A program made the position numbers and the translations under genes. This document shows positions 35,902-45,420 of a stretch of 64,000 bases of DNA, one piece after another (positions within the stretch are counted from its first letter, which is position 1; every line of letters begins with the position of its first letter). The DNA lies in contig NZ_QEVW01000009.1 in assembly GCF_003287275.1 (NCBI RefSeq), forward strand, positions 248,001-312,000, given 5' to 3'. The notes under the pieces were generated by a model. It worked only from the letters and a program-made list of their open reading frames with translations. It was not told the DNA's origin and did no database searches. Source of the DNA: Paenibacillus taichungensis (lineage in GTDB: Bacteria; Bacillota; Bacilli; Paenibacillales; Paenibacillaceae).

Positions 35902-36855
35902 TTGAATATTGTTTTTATGGGAACGCCTGAATTTGCAGTTCCGTCTCTCGATATGCTTATAGCCGAGGGATATAACGTGGTTGGGGTAGTAACACAGCCA
36001 GATAAACCACAGGGGCGTAAAAAGGTGCTTACACCAACACCAGTCAAGGCTGCGGCAGAACGCCACGGCCTGCCTGTATTTCAACCAGTGAAACTGCGTG
36101 CTCCAGAAGCTGTAGCCCGATTGGCTGAATGGAAACCGGATCTGATTGTGACTGCGGCTTTTGGGCAGATTCTGCCCAAAGCTGTGCTGGATATGCCCGT
36201 TCGTGGTTGTGTGAACGTGCATGGCTCTCTTTTGCCAAAATATCGCGGTGGCGCCCCGATTCAACGTTCCATTATTAATGGAGAGCCGGTGACGGGAGTT
36301 ACACTGATGTTTATGGCCGAAGGCTTGGATACGGGAGATATGATCTCACGTGTGGAAGTGGAGATTACGGATGAAGATACATCAGGGTCCATGTTTGTAA
36401 AGCTCAGCGAAGCGGGCTCCAAATTGCTTCAAGAAGAAATGCCGCGGCTGATTGCAGGCGAAACAACGGCTAATGCACAGGATGAAGCCGATGCTTCGTA
36501 TGCTCGCAATCTAACTCGGGATGACGAGAAGATGGACTGGAATCGCACGTCGCGTGAATTGTTCAACCAGATTCGTGGTCTTGTGCCGTTCTCGGGTGCA
36601 TTTACGATGTGGGATGAACAGGTATTCAAGGTTTGGGCAGCAGCAAATCCGAAGCAGGCAGATGTACTCTCATCATCGGATGCTGGACAAGCTGAGCCGG
36701 GAACGGTGTTACAATTGGGCAAAAACGGCATTGAAGTTCGCACAGGCGACGGTTCTCTCTGGCTTACTGAGGTTCAGCCTGCAGGCAAAAAAGTAATGCA
36801 AGCTGCTGACTTTGCCCGTGGTGGTACCCTGAAACCAGGAACGGTGCTGAGATGA
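35902..36855 (+). CDS. fmt: Methionyl-tRNA formyltransferase
   Basis: Formylates initiator Met-tRNA with 10-formyl-THF. The 317 residues open with NIVFMGTPEFAVPSLDML. They contain QPDKPQGRKK, the catalytic NVHGSLLPKYRGGAPIQ and the DTGD motif, and a C-terminal OB-like tRNA-binding domain (about 205-315). I take the TTG at 35902 as start: AAGGAG lies eight bases before it and the family begins at this residue. The GTG at 35893 lies inside the ribosome site. The stop codon overlaps the rsmB start (ATGA), indicating translational coupling. Confidence 0.95.
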   Translation: MNIVFMGTPEFAVPSLDMLIAEGYNVVGVVTQPDKPQGRKKVLTPTPVKAAAERHGLPVFQPVKLRAPEAVARLAEWKPDLIVTAAFGQILPKAVLDMPVRGCVNVHGSLLPKYRGGAPIQRSIINGEPVTGVTLMFMAEGLDTGDMISRVEVEITDEDTSGSMFVKLSEAGSKLLQEEMPRLIAGETTANAQDEADASYARNLTRDDEKMDWNRTSRELFNQIRGLVPFSGAFTMWDEQVFKVWAAANPKQADVLSSSDAGQAEPGTVLQLGKNGIEVRTGDGSLWLTEVQPAGKKVMQAADFARGGTLKPGTVLR

Positions 36856-38372
36856 GCGGAAATACATCAGGCCGTCCGTCAGGAAATGGTCATAAAGTCG
36901 CAGAAAATGCGCCCGGGCGCGGAGGAAACCAACGTCGTCCGAATTCGGGAAAATCGGGTCGTGCAGGACATTCATCTGCATCCTCATCTTCTGCCAGTGG
37001 TAAATCACGCTCGGAGCGACCCAAAACATCTGCTCGTGCACTCGCTGTAAAGGTACTCAGCGCCGTTGAGCAAGAAGGAGCGTACAGCAACCTTGAGCTG
37101 AACCGGCGTCTGAAAGAGGCCGAACTAAGTCCGGCAGATGCCGGACTGGCTACGGAGTTGGTCTATGGTACGATCGCAAGATTGAATACCCTTGATTATT
37201 TTCTGGAACGCTATGTAGCCAAAGGTGTGTCCAAGCTGCAACCGTGGGTTCGTAGCCTGCTTCGCATCAGCGTGTACCAGATGTTATATCTGGACCGTAT
37301 TCCGGAACACGCAGTGGTGAGTGAAGCCGTCAATTTGGCTAAGAAATTGGGTCATCAGGGCATCTCGGGTATGGTGAATGGCGTTCTGCGGAACATGATT
37401 CGCAATCGTGATGAACTGCGTATTCCCGATCATCTGCCTGCAGCTGAACGTATCTCACTGGAGCATTCTCACCCGCTGTGGATGGTTGAACGCTGGATCA
37501 GCCAATATGGTGAAGAGACAGCGGAAGCGATCTGTCGTGCAAATAATGAACCGCCTGCGGTTAGTGTTCGTGTGAACACGACAATGACTACTCGTGAGAA
37601 ACTAATGCTGGAGATGGAGAGCACGGGGGCGATCGTGGAACCTTCCCGGCTTAGTCCAGACGGTATTCTCGTTCGTAGTGGTGGCAACATGGCACTTACG
37701 TCCTGGTATCGGGATGGCTTGCTGTCCGTTCAAGATGAAAGTTCCATGCTTGTAGCCGAGGCAGTTGGGCCTGAAGAAGGACAAACCGTATTGGACTGCT
37801 GTGCAGCACCCGGCGGAAAGACAGCCCATATGGCGGAGAAAATGCAGGATCGTGGACGGATTGTGTCCAATGATGTACATGCTCACAAACGTCAGTTGAT
37901 CATGGATCAGGCAGATCGTCTGGGACTTAGCTGCATTGATGCTGTGACAGGTGATGCGCTTGATCTGGATGAGCGTTATCCTGAGGCATCATTTGACCGT
38001 ATTTTGCTGGATGCGCCATGTTCCGGTTTAGGTGTTATTCGCCGCAAGCCGGATGTCAAATGGACCAAAACTGCGGAAGATATTCAAGATATCTCCAATC
38101 TGCAACGTGAACTGCTGGATCGGGTTGCACCGTTATTAAAGCCGGGGGGTATTCTGGTGTATAGTACGTGTACAATCGAGCCTGCGGAGAACGAGCATAG
38201 GATCTCTGACTTTTTGGCCCGGCATCCGGAATTCAAGGCAGCTGAAGACTCTGCCTGGTCTGGTATGGAAACAGCCGATTGGAAGGTTGTGAACGGCGGT
38301 GTGCAGATCCTGCCACAGTATGCTCACAGCGATGGCTTCTTCATTGCCAGGTTGACAAGGATAGCGGATTAA
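36852..38372 (+). CDS. rsmB: 16S rRNA m5C967 methyltransferase RsmB
   Basis: SAM-dependent RNA cytosine-5 methyltransferase of 506 residues. A low-complexity extension rich in Gly, Ser, Arg and Asn fills the first 58 residues (for example SSASSSSASGKSRSE), longer than in B. subtilis. Then follow the NusB-like RNA-binding domain (about 60-185) and the methyltransferase domain with CCAAPGGKTAHMAEKM (about 314), the catalytic DAPCSGLGV (about 383) and STCTIEPAENE (about 437). Its ATG overlaps the fmt stop. The extension could be disordered RNA-binding sequence or reflect a start further in, but the overlap supports the long form. Confidence 0.94.
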   Translation: MSGNTSGRPSGNGHKVAENAPGRGGNQRRPNSGKSGRAGHSSASSSSASGKSRSERPKTSARALAVKVLSAVEQEGAYSNLELNRRLKEAELSPADAGLATELVYGTIARLNTLDYFLERYVAKGVSKLQPWVRSLLRISVYQMLYLDRIPEHAVVSEAVNLAKKLGHQGISGMVNGVLRNMIRNRDELRIPDHLPAAERISLEHSHPLWMVERWISQYGEETAEAICRANNEPPAVSVRVNTTMTTREKLMLEMESTGAIVEPSRLSPDGILVRSGGNMALTSWYRDGLLSVQDESSMLVAEAVGPEEGQTVLDCCAAPGGKTAHMAEKMQDRGRIVSNDVHAHKRQLIMDQADRLGLSCIDAVTGDALDLDERYPEASFDRILLDAPCSGLGVIRRKPDVKWTKTAEDIQDISNLQRELLDRVAPLLKPGGILVYSTCTIEPAENEHRISDFLARHPEFKAAEDSAWSGMETADWKVVNGGVQILPQYAHSDGFFIARLTRIAD

Positions 38373-38398
38373 CAGTTTAATAGAGCACTGAAGGATAG

Positions 38399-38427
38399 CC
38401 GCCGAGGGGAACTTCGGCGGATTTCTT
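38399..38427 (+). terminator. Possible rsmB terminator
   Basis: CCGCCGA pairs with TCGGCGG around GGGGAACT. Only a short T-rich run (TTTCTTT) follows, so termination may be partial. Confidence 0.5.
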
Positions 38428-38604
38428 TGTGATTAGCCTCAAGGTGTTCTACATCAGTAAAATGTGATGATAGGGTGCGATGCAGGCACTGAGGTGTTAT
38501 AATGCATGAAGTAAAGGCATCAAGGGTATACATGGATGTAAAGTGGTCTTTGTGATAGAATAGGAAGAATGAAAAGAAAAGAAGGAATAGGTGTTGACAA
38601 CAAA

Positions 38605-39645
38605 ATGAAACCTTTTATATATGATTATTCCCTGGAGGAGCTGCAACAGTGGGCTGTTGAGAACGGGGAGCCGGCTTTTCGAGGTGGTCAGATCTTCGAC
38701 TGGATTTATGTGAAACGTGTGAATGATTTCAGTGAAATGACGAACCTGTCGAAAGCGCTGCGTGAAAAGCTGACTGAACAATTCGAATTCGTTACACTTA
38801 CTGAAATTACGAAATTTGAATCCAAGGATGGAACAGTGAAATTCCTGTTCGGTCTGCATGATGATCATGCGATCGAAACAGTTATCATGAAGCACAACTA
38901 CGGTAACAGCATCTGTGTAACAACACAGGTCGGATGCCGAATTGGCTGCACGTTCTGTGCATCCACGCTGGGTGGACTGAAACGTAACCTTACAGCTGGC
39001 GAAATTGTGGCTCAGGTTGTGCAAGCCCAGAAAATTCTGGATGAACGTGGTGAGCGGGTCAGCAGCATCGTAATCATGGGTTCAGGTGAGCCTTTTGAGA
39101 ACTATGAAGCAACAATGACATTCCTGCGTATTATGATCCACGAAAAAGGACTGAATATCGGTCAGCGCCATATTACGGTATCCACAAGTGGAATCGTACC
39201 GAACATTTACAAGTTTGCAGATGAAGATACACAGATTAACCTGGCGATCTCCATCCATGCTCCAAATGATGCATTGCGTTCCAAATTGATGCCAGTAAAC
39301 CGCCGTTTTCCTTTTGATGATGTAATGGAGTCATTGCGTTATTACTTGGCGAAAACGGGCCGCAGAATTACGTTTGAGTATGCACTTATCGGTGGTGTGA
39401 ATGATCAGCCGGAACATGCGGCAGAACTGGCAAGCGTGCTTAAAAACATGCTGTGCCATGTGAACCTGATTCCGGTCAACCATGTACCTGAGCGCAAGTA
39501 CGTAAGAACATCCAGAAGCGACATTTTCAATTTTCAGAAGATTCTCTCGGAGCAGGGTGTTAATGTAACCATTCGTCGTGAACAGGGACATGATATTGCT
39601 GCCGCTTGCGGTCAGCTTCGTGCAAAGCATATGGAGTTGAGGTGA
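38605..39645 (+). CDS. rlmN: 23S rRNA m2A2503 / tRNA m2A37 methyltransferase RlmN
   Basis: Radical-SAM enzyme of 346 residues that methylates A2503 of 23S rRNA and A37 of some tRNAs. The iron-sulphur motif is CRIGCTFC (CX3CX2C, about 116-123). An N-terminal segment reads [19 protein letters not shown]. The C-terminal Cys of the acceptor pair is in AAACGQLR (about 338). The ATG at 38605 ([13 protein letters not shown]) is favoured by family length; an in-frame ATG at 38569 with a closely spaced AGGAAG is an alternative. A TATAAT at 38498 may serve as promoter. The stp ribosome site lies over its stop codon. Confidence 0.94.
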   Translation: MKPFIYDYSLEELQQWAVENGEPAFRGGQIFDWIYVKRVNDFSEMTNLSKALREKLTEQFEFVTLTEITKFESKDGTVKFLFGLHDDHAIETVIMKHNYGNSICVTTQVGCRIGCTFCASTLGGLKRNLTAGEIVAQVVQAQKILDERGERVSSIVIMGSGEPFENYEATMTFLRIMIHEKGLNIGQRHITVSTSGIVPNIYKFADEDTQINLAISIHAPNDALRSKLMPVNRRFPFDDVMESLRYYLAKTGRRITFEYALIGGVNDQPEHAAELASVLKNMLCHVNLIPVNHVPERKYVRTSRSDIFNFQKILSEQGVNVTIRREQGHDIAAACGQLRAKHMELR

Positions 39646-39652
39646 GAACGTT

Positions 39653-40429
39653 TTGATCAAAACAGTTCATGTGAGCCATATCGGACGGGTGCGTTCGGTG
39701 AATGAAGATTCAGCCTGGATTCGAAATCTCGATACAGGTTATATTCTGGGTATTGTTGCCGATGGTATGGGTGGACATCTTGCAGGAGATACAGCGAGCC
39801 GCCTGGCGGTAGAGACGTTGGTGCAGGATCTGGGAACGCTTGAGCCAGGTCTTTCACATGCGTCTTTGTCGGCCGCATTGAGCGATGCTATTTTGCATGC
39901 CAACGAAGTGATCTTCCGTACTGCATCTTCGGATGATAATTACCATAACATGGGGACTACCGTGGTTGCGGCATTATTGAATGATACGGAAGGCGTTATT
40001 GGTCACATCGGTGACAGCAGAGCATACAAAATTGCAAATAAACATGTGATCCAGTTGACCGAGGACCATACACTGGTCAATGAATTGTTCAAAAATGGTC
40101 AGATCAGCAAAGAAGATGTCTCTCATCATCCACGTCGCAATGTGCTGACTCGAGCACTTGGGACAGATGCTGAAGTGAAGGTGGATCTGGATACCGTCAA
40201 ATTGGAAGAAGGCGAAGTGCTTCTCCTGTGCAGTGACGGGCTTAGTAATCTGGTCAGCAATGAGCAGATCATTCAGGTCGCTGGTAATCTGGAACTGGCA
40301 TTGGAAGATCGAGCGGATCGCTTGCTTCAGCTGGCTTTACTAGCTGGAGGAGATGACAATATCACGGTGGCATTATTCGAACTGCAAAAGGAAGGTTCCG
40401 TGACATCGGAAACGGGGTGTGAGTCATGA
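39653..40429 (+). CDS. prpC: PP2C-type Ser/Thr protein phosphatase (Stp/PrpC)
   Basis: Metal-dependent phosphatase that reverses PrkC phosphorylation. The 258 residues show RSVNEDSAWI (metal ligand, about 14-23), VADGMGGHLAGD (about 35-46), NMGTTVVAALL, IGHIGDSRAYK and LLLCSDGLSNLV with the catalytic aspartates, and GGDDNITVAL (about 227). The TTG at 39653 is preceded by GAGGTGAG that overlaps the rlmN end. Its stop overlaps the prkC start (ATGA), so kinase and phosphatase are made together. Confidence 0.96.
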   Translation: MIKTVHVSHIGRVRSVNEDSAWIRNLDTGYILGIVADGMGGHLAGDTASRLAVETLVQDLGTLEPGLSHASLSAALSDAILHANEVIFRTASSDDNYHNMGTTVVAALLNDTEGVIGHIGDSRAYKIANKHVIQLTEDHTLVNELFKNGQISKEDVSHHPRRNVLTRALGTDAEVKVDLDTVKLEEGEVLLLCSDGLSNLVSNEQIIQVAGNLELALEDRADRLLQLALLAGGDDNITVALFELQKEGSVTSETGCES

Positions 40430-42633
40430 TTGGGCACCAGCTAGGCGGACGCTATGAAGTGATCGAGCGTGTCGGCGGTGGCGGCATGGCTCTTGTGTAC
40501 AAAGCCCAGGACCTGTTGCTCAACCGGAACGTTGCCATCAAAGTGTTACGGCAGCAATTTGTGCATGACGAAGAGTTTATTCGCCGTTTTCGCAGGGAAG
40601 CACAGTCTGCAGCATCCCTGTCCCATCCTAACGTGGTCAGTATCTACGATGTGGGGCAGGAAGATGACGTTCATTATATTGTCATGGAGTATGTTGAAGG
40701 CAAAAACCTGAATGAAATTATTAAAGAGCGGGCGCCTCTGCAGGTGGACGAAGCGGTTCGGATCGCCTCCCAGATTGCAGATGCTCTTGATCATGCACAT
40801 CATAATCAGATCATTCATCGGGATATCAAACCCCATAATATATTGATTGGTCGAAATGGCCGTGTGAAAGTAACGGATTTCGGGATCGCCCGTGCGGTTA
40901 CGTCCACAACGATTACACAGACCGGCTCAGTGGTCGGTTCCGTACATTACTTCTCACCTGAACATGCCAAAGGCATCGTAACTGGCGAGAAGTCGGACTT
41001 ATATTCTCTCGGTATCGTACTTTATCAAATGCTGACTGGGCAGCTTCCGTTCCTGGGAGAGAGTCCAATTAGCGTTGCTTTGAAGCATTTGCAGGAAGAG
41101 TTTGATGAACCTCGCAAATTCAATCCACTTATCCCGCAAAGCGTGGAGAACGTTATTCTGAAATCCATGCGCAAAAATCCGCAGGAGCGTTACCAATCCG
41201 CTAAAGAAATGCAGACGGATCTGGAAACCTGCCTGATGCCGGAAAGACGTAATGAAACGAAGATTGATTTTCCGGATGAGGATGATATTGATCAGACACG
41301 TGTTATGCCGGCAATCAAGCCAGAGCCGCGTGGAGTTACATCCACAGGTTCTATACCCGTGATGGAGTCTGACGAAGATAACAACAAGGGCAAACCCAAA
41401 ACAAAGAACTGGAAGAAGCCAGCGCTGCTGATCTCTTTGACAGTGCTTATTCTTATCGCGATGGTTGGAGTTGTATGGTACGTGAAAGGCATGCTTGTTG
41501 TGCCTGATGTGACTGTACCAAATGTCATTGGCCAAACCGAGGAAAAGGCTCGTCAAATGTTGCAGGATAAAGGGCTTGTGGTCAGTGATAATGTCATCCG
41601 GGAGTACAAGGAGAATGTGGAACCAGGTATAGTATTTGACCAGACCCGAAATGAAGGCGATGTGGTCAAAGAAGGCTCTGAGGTCCAGCTGAGTGTTGGG
41701 GCGGAAAAAGAGTTGTTGAAGATGCCTGATCTCAAAGACAAATCTTATGATGAGGCGGTCAAACAACTCACCGGACTGGGCATCAAAGAGGATCAGATCC
41801 AGCGAAAAGATGAATATTCAAATGATAAATCTGCGGGTACGGTTCTATCCCAAACTCCTGGAGTGAATGAAGAATACGATCCGGCAGAGGTTCAGATTGT
41901 TCTGACTGTCAGCAAAGGATCCGAAACGATAAAAATGCCTGACTTGAAAAACCGTACTCGAAGTGAGGCAGAGAGTATGCTCAAATCCGCTGGGTTAATC
42001 CTTGCTCAGGTTCAGGAAGAGTCGAGCTACACCGTAGATGAAGGCAAAGTGACACAGCAATGGCCTGTGGAAGCTGGTGCAGAGGTAAATCCTGGTGATA
42101 AAATCACCATTTTCATTAGTACTGGATATCCGCCAGAGGCATTGAACTACGCCTATAACATTAACGTTTCGCCAAAAGAAGTAGGAAAGAGCAGCAAAAT
42201 TCGAATTACGTTCGAAGATGCTCGTGGCAAAAGTCAGGAATGGGGAACCCGGACAATCAAGTCTGTCCAAACGCTGACAATTCCGCTTATTCTGGCTCCA
42301 AACGTCGATGGTGTTGTCTCTGTCTACCGGGATGGACAATTCCTGGATACGTATCTGGTGTCCTACACTGACGCCAAAAACGGAACGGTAGTTGTGCCTA
42401 CCATTGAGCCTGAGAAGGGTGCAGAGCCGCCTCCAACAACAGAGGAGCCTGAACAAGGCGGTGGTGGTGATGAAGGCACCGTGGATACACAACAGGAAGG
42501 TGAACCGGATACACCTGTTGAGGGTGAAGGGGAGCACGACGAGGCAGATACTTCCGCGATGAAGAACGGACATGGTCTCGCCAAGGGAAAAGATAAGAAA
42601 AAGGAAGTCGTTAACGCATCAAGCCGTCCGTAA
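40426..42633 (+). CDS. prkC: PASTA-domain Ser/Thr protein kinase PrkC
   Basis: Membrane kinase that senses muropeptides or lipid II and controls cell-wall metabolism and spore germination. In 735 residues it has the Hanks-type kinase (about 10-270) with VGGGGMALVYKAQ, AIKVL, HRDIKPHNIL and DFGIA. A juxtamembrane linker follows, then one transmembrane helix (about 333-353) and three PASTA domains (about 356-565, beginning VPNVIG, MPDLKD, MPDLKN). A beta-rich domain (570-665) comes next. The last 75 residues form an unusual acidic, Gly/Glu/Pro-rich tail that ends in a basic stretch. It overlaps prpC by four bases. Confidence 0.96.
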   Translation: MIGHQLGGRYEVIERVGGGGMALVYKAQDLLLNRNVAIKVLRQQFVHDEEFIRRFRREAQSAASLSHPNVVSIYDVGQEDDVHYIVMEYVEGKNLNEIIKERAPLQVDEAVRIASQIADALDHAHHNQIIHRDIKPHNILIGRNGRVKVTDFGIARAVTSTTITQTGSVVGSVHYFSPEHAKGIVTGEKSDLYSLGIVLYQMLTGQLPFLGESPISVALKHLQEEFDEPRKFNPLIPQSVENVILKSMRKNPQERYQSAKEMQTDLETCLMPERRNETKIDFPDEDDIDQTRVMPAIKPEPRGVTSTGSIPVMESDEDNNKGKPKTKNWKKPALLISLTVLILIAMVGVVWYVKGMLVVPDVTVPNVIGQTEEKARQMLQDKGLVVSDNVIREYKENVEPGIVFDQTRNEGDVVKEGSEVQLSVGAEKELLKMPDLKDKSYDEAVKQLTGLGIKEDQIQRKDEYSNDKSAGTVLSQTPGVNEEYDPAEVQIVLTVSKGSETIKMPDLKNRTRSEAESMLKSAGLILAQVQEESSYTVDEGKVTQQWPVEAGAEVNPGDKITIFISTGYPPEALNYAYNINVSPKEVGKSSKIRITFEDARGKSQEWGTRTIKSVQTLTIPLILAPNVDGVVSVYRDGQFLDTYLVSYTDAKNGTVVVPTIEPEKGAEPPPTTEEPEQGGGGDEGTVDTQQEGEPDTPVEGEGEHDEADTSAMKNGHGLAKGKDKKKEVVNASSRP

Positions 42634-42695
42634 GGGCGGCTTATTGCCGACGTTCAGGGTAAATGTACTGTAAATTAAAGGAGGGCGACGGAGCT

Positions 42696-43613
42696 ATGCC
42701 AGAAGGTATCATCGTTAAAGCGCTAAGCGGTTACTATTATGTCATGCCACTGGAAGACAGCGGGGTGCCTTCGGTTGAAGGCTCCGCCGTTCAATGCCGG
42801 GCCAGAGGCATCTTCAGAAAACGGGGTACCTCACCGCTTGTGGGTGACCGAGTCAGCTATATGCTGACAGAGAACGGGGAAGGAACAGTAGATGAGATTC
42901 GCAAACGTGAGACGGAATTAATCCGTCCACCTGTTGCCAATGTTAGTTTGGCTGTTCTGTTATTTTCCGTTAAGGAACCGGATATGAATCTCAATTTGCT
43001 GGATAAGTTCCTGGTACATATCGAACAAGCTGGACTGGATGCATTGATTGTGCTCACGAAACAGGACCTGGCTGATCCAGAAAATGATGCCCGTGATACA
43101 GTGGCTGAAGTAAAAGCTTTGTACGAACAAATTGGATATGAAGTGATCTCTACCAGTTCACGAACTGGTGAAGGTAATGAACTACTCAAGGAGCGCCTTG
43201 CCGGCAAGATTAGCGTATTCTCCGGACAATCCGGTGTAGGAAAATCTTCGATGCTGAATGCCTTGATGCCAGGTCTAACCCTGGAGACCAGTGCAATCAG
43301 CATGCGCCTTGGCAGAGGGAAACACACCACCAGGCACGTGGAACTCATACCGCTGGATAATGGTGGTTTTGTCGCCGATACGCCGGGATTCAGCCAACTG
43401 GACTTCCTGGAGATTGGTGTGGAGGAGTTATCCACTTGTTTCCGGGAGTTCGCTCAATATGCGGATCAGTGTAAGTTCCGAGGCTGTACTCATACGCACG
43501 AACCAGGTTGCCGAGTACTTGCAGCCAAAGCGGAGGGAATGATCTCCGAAAGCCGTTATCAGCATTACGAACAATTCCTTACAGAAATGAAAGACAAAAA
43601 GCGGAGGTATTAA
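42696..43613 (+). CDS. rsgA: Ribosome small subunit-dependent GTPase A (RsgA/CpgA)
   Basis: Circularly permuted GTPase that checks 30S maturation. The 305 residues have an N-terminal OB fold (1-65), the G4 motif TKQD (about 118), the later P-loop [12 protein letters not shown] (about 177-188), DTPGF (about 227) and a C-terminal zinc-binding segment [14 protein letters not shown] (about 260-273). The ATG at 42696 begins [16 protein letters not shown], the family start; AAAGGAGG lies about 11 bases upstream. In B. subtilis CpgA is a PrkC substrate and the gene is in the same cluster. rpe follows one base after its stop. Confidence 0.96.
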   Translation: MPEGIIVKALSGYYYVMPLEDSGVPSVEGSAVQCRARGIFRKRGTSPLVGDRVSYMLTENGEGTVDEIRKRETELIRPPVANVSLAVLLFSVKEPDMNLNLLDKFLVHIEQAGLDALIVLTKQDLADPENDARDTVAEVKALYEQIGYEVISTSSRTGEGNELLKERLAGKISVFSGQSGVGKSSMLNALMPGLTLETSAISMRLGRGKHTTRHVELIPLDNGGFVADTPGFSQLDFLEIGVEELSTCFREFAQYADQCKFRGCTHTHEPGCRVLAAKAEGMISESRYQHYEQFLTEMKDKKRRY

Positions 43614-43614
43614 T

Positions 43615-44274
43615 ATGATTAAAATTGCCCCATCTATTTTATCTGCGGATTTTGCCCGTCTCGGCGCGGAAGTGGCGGAAGCCCAAGCTGCTGGCGGAGA
43701 CTGGATTCATGTTGATGTCATGGACGGTCATTTCGTCCCTAATATTACGCTTGGACCTGCGATTGTCAAAGCGATCGCTCCACATACAAGCTTGCCGCTT
43801 GATGTTCATTTGATGATTGAGAACCCAGAGCGTTATGTGGAGGAATTCGCGAAAGCTGGCGCGGCTGTTATTACGGTTCACGCAGAGGCTTGTGTGCATC
43901 TGCACCGGGTTATCCATTTAATCAAGGAACAGGGAGTTAAGGCAGGGGTTGCCCTTAATCCGGGAACTCCGGCGAGTGCTATTCAAGAAGTGCTGGACGA
44001 TGTGGATATGGTGCTTGTCATGACCGTAAATCCCGGTTTTGGTGGACAGGCCTTCATCTCTGGTACTATGAACAAAATCAAGCAAATTCGTAGCTGGCTG
44101 AACGAAAAAGGGCGTCATGAAGTGCATATTGAAGTGGATGGCGGTATCGCTGCTGACACGGCTCCGCTTGTGGTTGAAGCTGGAGCAGATGTGCTCGTTG
44201 CGGGAAGTGCTGTATTTGGACGTGAAGATCGCGCTGCCGCCATTGCCGAAATTCGCAGTAGCTACGGAGGCTGA
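43615..44274 (+). CDS. rpe: Ribulose-phosphate 3-epimerase
   Basis: Interconverts ribulose 5-phosphate and xylulose 5-phosphate in the pentose phosphate pathway. The 219-residue TIM barrel shows [14 protein letters not shown] (1-17 region), [17 protein letters not shown] (catalytic Asp and metal His, about 32-48), [22 protein letters not shown] and VDGGI (about 175). A GCGGAGG site lies at the end of rsgA and the ATG is one base after its stop. A small membrane-protein gene starts two bases after rpe. Confidence 0.97.
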   Translation: MIKIAPSILSADFARLGAEVAEAQAAGGDWIHVDVMDGHFVPNITLGPAIVKAIAPHTSLPLDVHLMIENPERYVEEFAKAGAAVITVHAEACVHLHRVIHLIKEQGVKAGVALNPGTPASAIQEVLDDVDMVLVMTVNPGFGGQAFISGTMNKIKQIRSWLNEKGRHEVHIEVDGGIAADTAPLVVEAGADVLVAGSAVFGREDRAAAIAEIRSSYGG

Positions 44275-44276
44275 GC

Positions 44277-44528
44277 ATGAACCTCAAGGAGACGCTGTGG
44301 ACAATGGCTGCGAGTCTCGTTACGGGACTGGTGCTTGCTATGTTTGCGGTTATTCAATCCCCTTACAATGCGATTACGTCATTGCTCGGGGTTGGTGTTG
44401 TCATTATGTACTTCCGCAAATTTGACCGTACAGGACTTCGGGTTACTTTTGTAATATTCAGCATACTGTATTACTTATTGAGTGTATTCATGATCGCTGT
44501 CTATCAATATATCCCTACCCAAACCTAA
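44277..44528 (+). CDS. Small two-helix membrane protein of unknown function
   Basis: An 83-residue protein with two clear hydrophobic segments (about 8-40, which may be two short helices, and 58-78) joined by a basic turn FRKFDRTGLR. No catalytic motif is visible and I do not recognise the family. GGAGG at the rpe end lies eight bases before the ATG, and the start is two bases after the rpe stop, so it is the last gene of the operon. In B. subtilis this position after rpe is held by thiN; here thiN is absent and this gene replaces it. A terminator follows. Confidence 0.75.
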   Translation: MNLKETLWTMAASLVTGLVLAMFAVIQSPYNAITSLLGVGVVIMYFRKFDRTGLRVTFVIFSILYYLLSVFMIAVYQYIPTQT

Positions 44529-44586
44529 ATGACTGAATAACAGGCTCGTCATTGTGGAATAGGGACAGAGAGTTCCGCATAAATAT

Positions 44587-44621
44587 GGTTACATGAGCAG
44601 GTTTCTCATGTAGCCTTTTTT
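44587..44621 (+). terminator. Terminator at the end of the prpC-prkC-rsgA-rpe operon
   Basis: GGTTACATGAG pairs with CTCATGTAGCC (one wobble) around CAGGTTT, followed by TTTTTT. It isolates spoVM from the operon. Confidence 0.9.
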
Positions 44622-44694
44622 GTCGTGTTTAAGGCAAGGAAGGCCTGGAGCATAGGATACGGCGGATGCATGAGCATGATGGGGAGGGTGAAGT

Positions 44695-44775
44695 ATGAAA
44701 TTTTACACATTCAAACTGCCGAAGTTTTTGGGAGGGTTTGTAAAGGCGATTCTTAATACGTTTCAAAAGAACTGA
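44695..44775 (+). CDS. spoVM: Stage V sporulation protein SpoVM (26 residues)
   Basis: A 26-residue amphipathic peptide, MKFYTFKLPKFLGGFVKAIL followed by NTFQKN, which matches B. subtilis SpoVM position by position. It includes Pro9, needed for sensing the convex forespore membrane. SpoVM anchors SpoIVA and so the spore coat to the mother-cell face of the forespore, and inhibits FtsH. GGGAGG lies eight bases before the ATG. Location between the rpe operon and rpmB is the same as in B. subtilis. It is expected to be mother-cell (SigE) controlled; CATAGGAT near 44651 is only a weak -10 match. Confidence 0.95.
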   Translation: MKFYTFKLPKFLGGFVKAILNTFQKN

Positions 44776-44910
44776 CATGATTAAAAGGTTCCATTGGCGA
44801 ATACCGCCGCTTTGGCTACAGGATCATCTGGAATTCGGACCTGCGAAGCGCCATGCGGCGGCCATTCACATGCTGATGTGTGTATTCATGATGTTATTTC
44901 TGAATACCAA

Positions 44911-44940
44911 AAAAGCACCTGCAAGGAACAAGGTGCTTTT
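44911..44940. terminator. Bidirectional terminator between spoVM and rpmB
   Basis: AAAAGCACCT pairs perfectly with AGGTGCTTTT around GCAAGGAACA, with A and T runs on both sides. It ends spoVM and the convergent rpmB. Confidence 0.9.
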
Positions 44941-44971
44941 TGCTTACCCGATTTATAGTAGCTTTGCGTGA

Positions 44972-45160
44972 TTATACGCGAGTCACTTTACCGGCTTTCA
45001 GTGCACGGGTGCTTACGTATACACGTTTTGGTTTACCGTTCACGAGAATGCGGACCTTCTGAACGTTTACGCCCCAAGAACGACGGTTACGGTTGTTAGC
45101 GTGGGATACGTGGTTACCGGTGCCCGGTTTCTTACCTGTCACATAACATTTGCGAGACAT
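44972..45160 (-). CDS. rpmB: 50S ribosomal protein L28
   Basis: A 62-residue large-subunit protein. [32 protein letters not shown] and the tail [16 protein letters not shown] match the family end to end. Only one Cys is present, so this is the zinc-free form typical of B. subtilis RpmB. TAGGAGG lies ahead of the ATG. It is monocistronic on the minus strand, opposite to its neighbours spoVM and fakA as in B. subtilis, with a 180-base leader. Confidence 0.98.
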   Translation of the reverse strand: MSRKCYVTGKKPGTGNHVSHANNRNRRSWGVNVQKVRILVNGKPKRVYVSTRALKAGKVTRV

Positions 45161-45339
45161 AGATTACACCTCCTATCCTAAAATAACCAGTTGCCCTAAG
45201 GAGACACGAATGCCATTCCAGACGGGCTAAATTGTTCTTCCTGACCGCAATGGTCAGGTTCCAGTAGCTAATGGCGTTGTTCAAGCCGGCATAGCCGGAT
45301 CATTTCCATTACTAAACCTGCATAAAACAATACTTGAAT

Positions 45340-45369
45340 ATAATATCATATTGAAAAAAGCTTCGTCAA
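45340..45369 (-). promoter_or_regulatory. rpmB promoter
   Basis: On the minus strand TTGACG (45364-45369) and TATTAT (45340-45345) are separated by 18 bases. The transcript would have a leader of about 170 bases that contains the hairpin CTGACC/GGTCAG (45241-45257). Confidence 0.65.
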
Positions 45370-45387
45370 CTGATCCAAAAACTTTAT

Positions 45388-45415
45388 TTATTTCTCCTGT
45401 CTAATATAGTACAAT
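45388..45415 (+). promoter_or_regulatory. Putative promoter for the fakA leader
   Basis: TACAAT (45410-45415) lies 16 bases after TTATTT (45388-45393). It is divergent from and adjacent to the rpmB promoter. The -35 is weak. Confidence 0.45.
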
Positions 45416-45420
45416 GTTGA

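Noticed and set aside
40999..41766. 255-codon open frame antisense to prkC
   Set aside because: It covers the kinase linker and PASTA region on the opposite strand, has a composition typical of antisense shadows and no ribosome site.
44777..44971. 64-codon ORF after spoVM
   Set aside because: It runs through the bidirectional spoVM/rpmB terminator hairpin and has no ribosome site.
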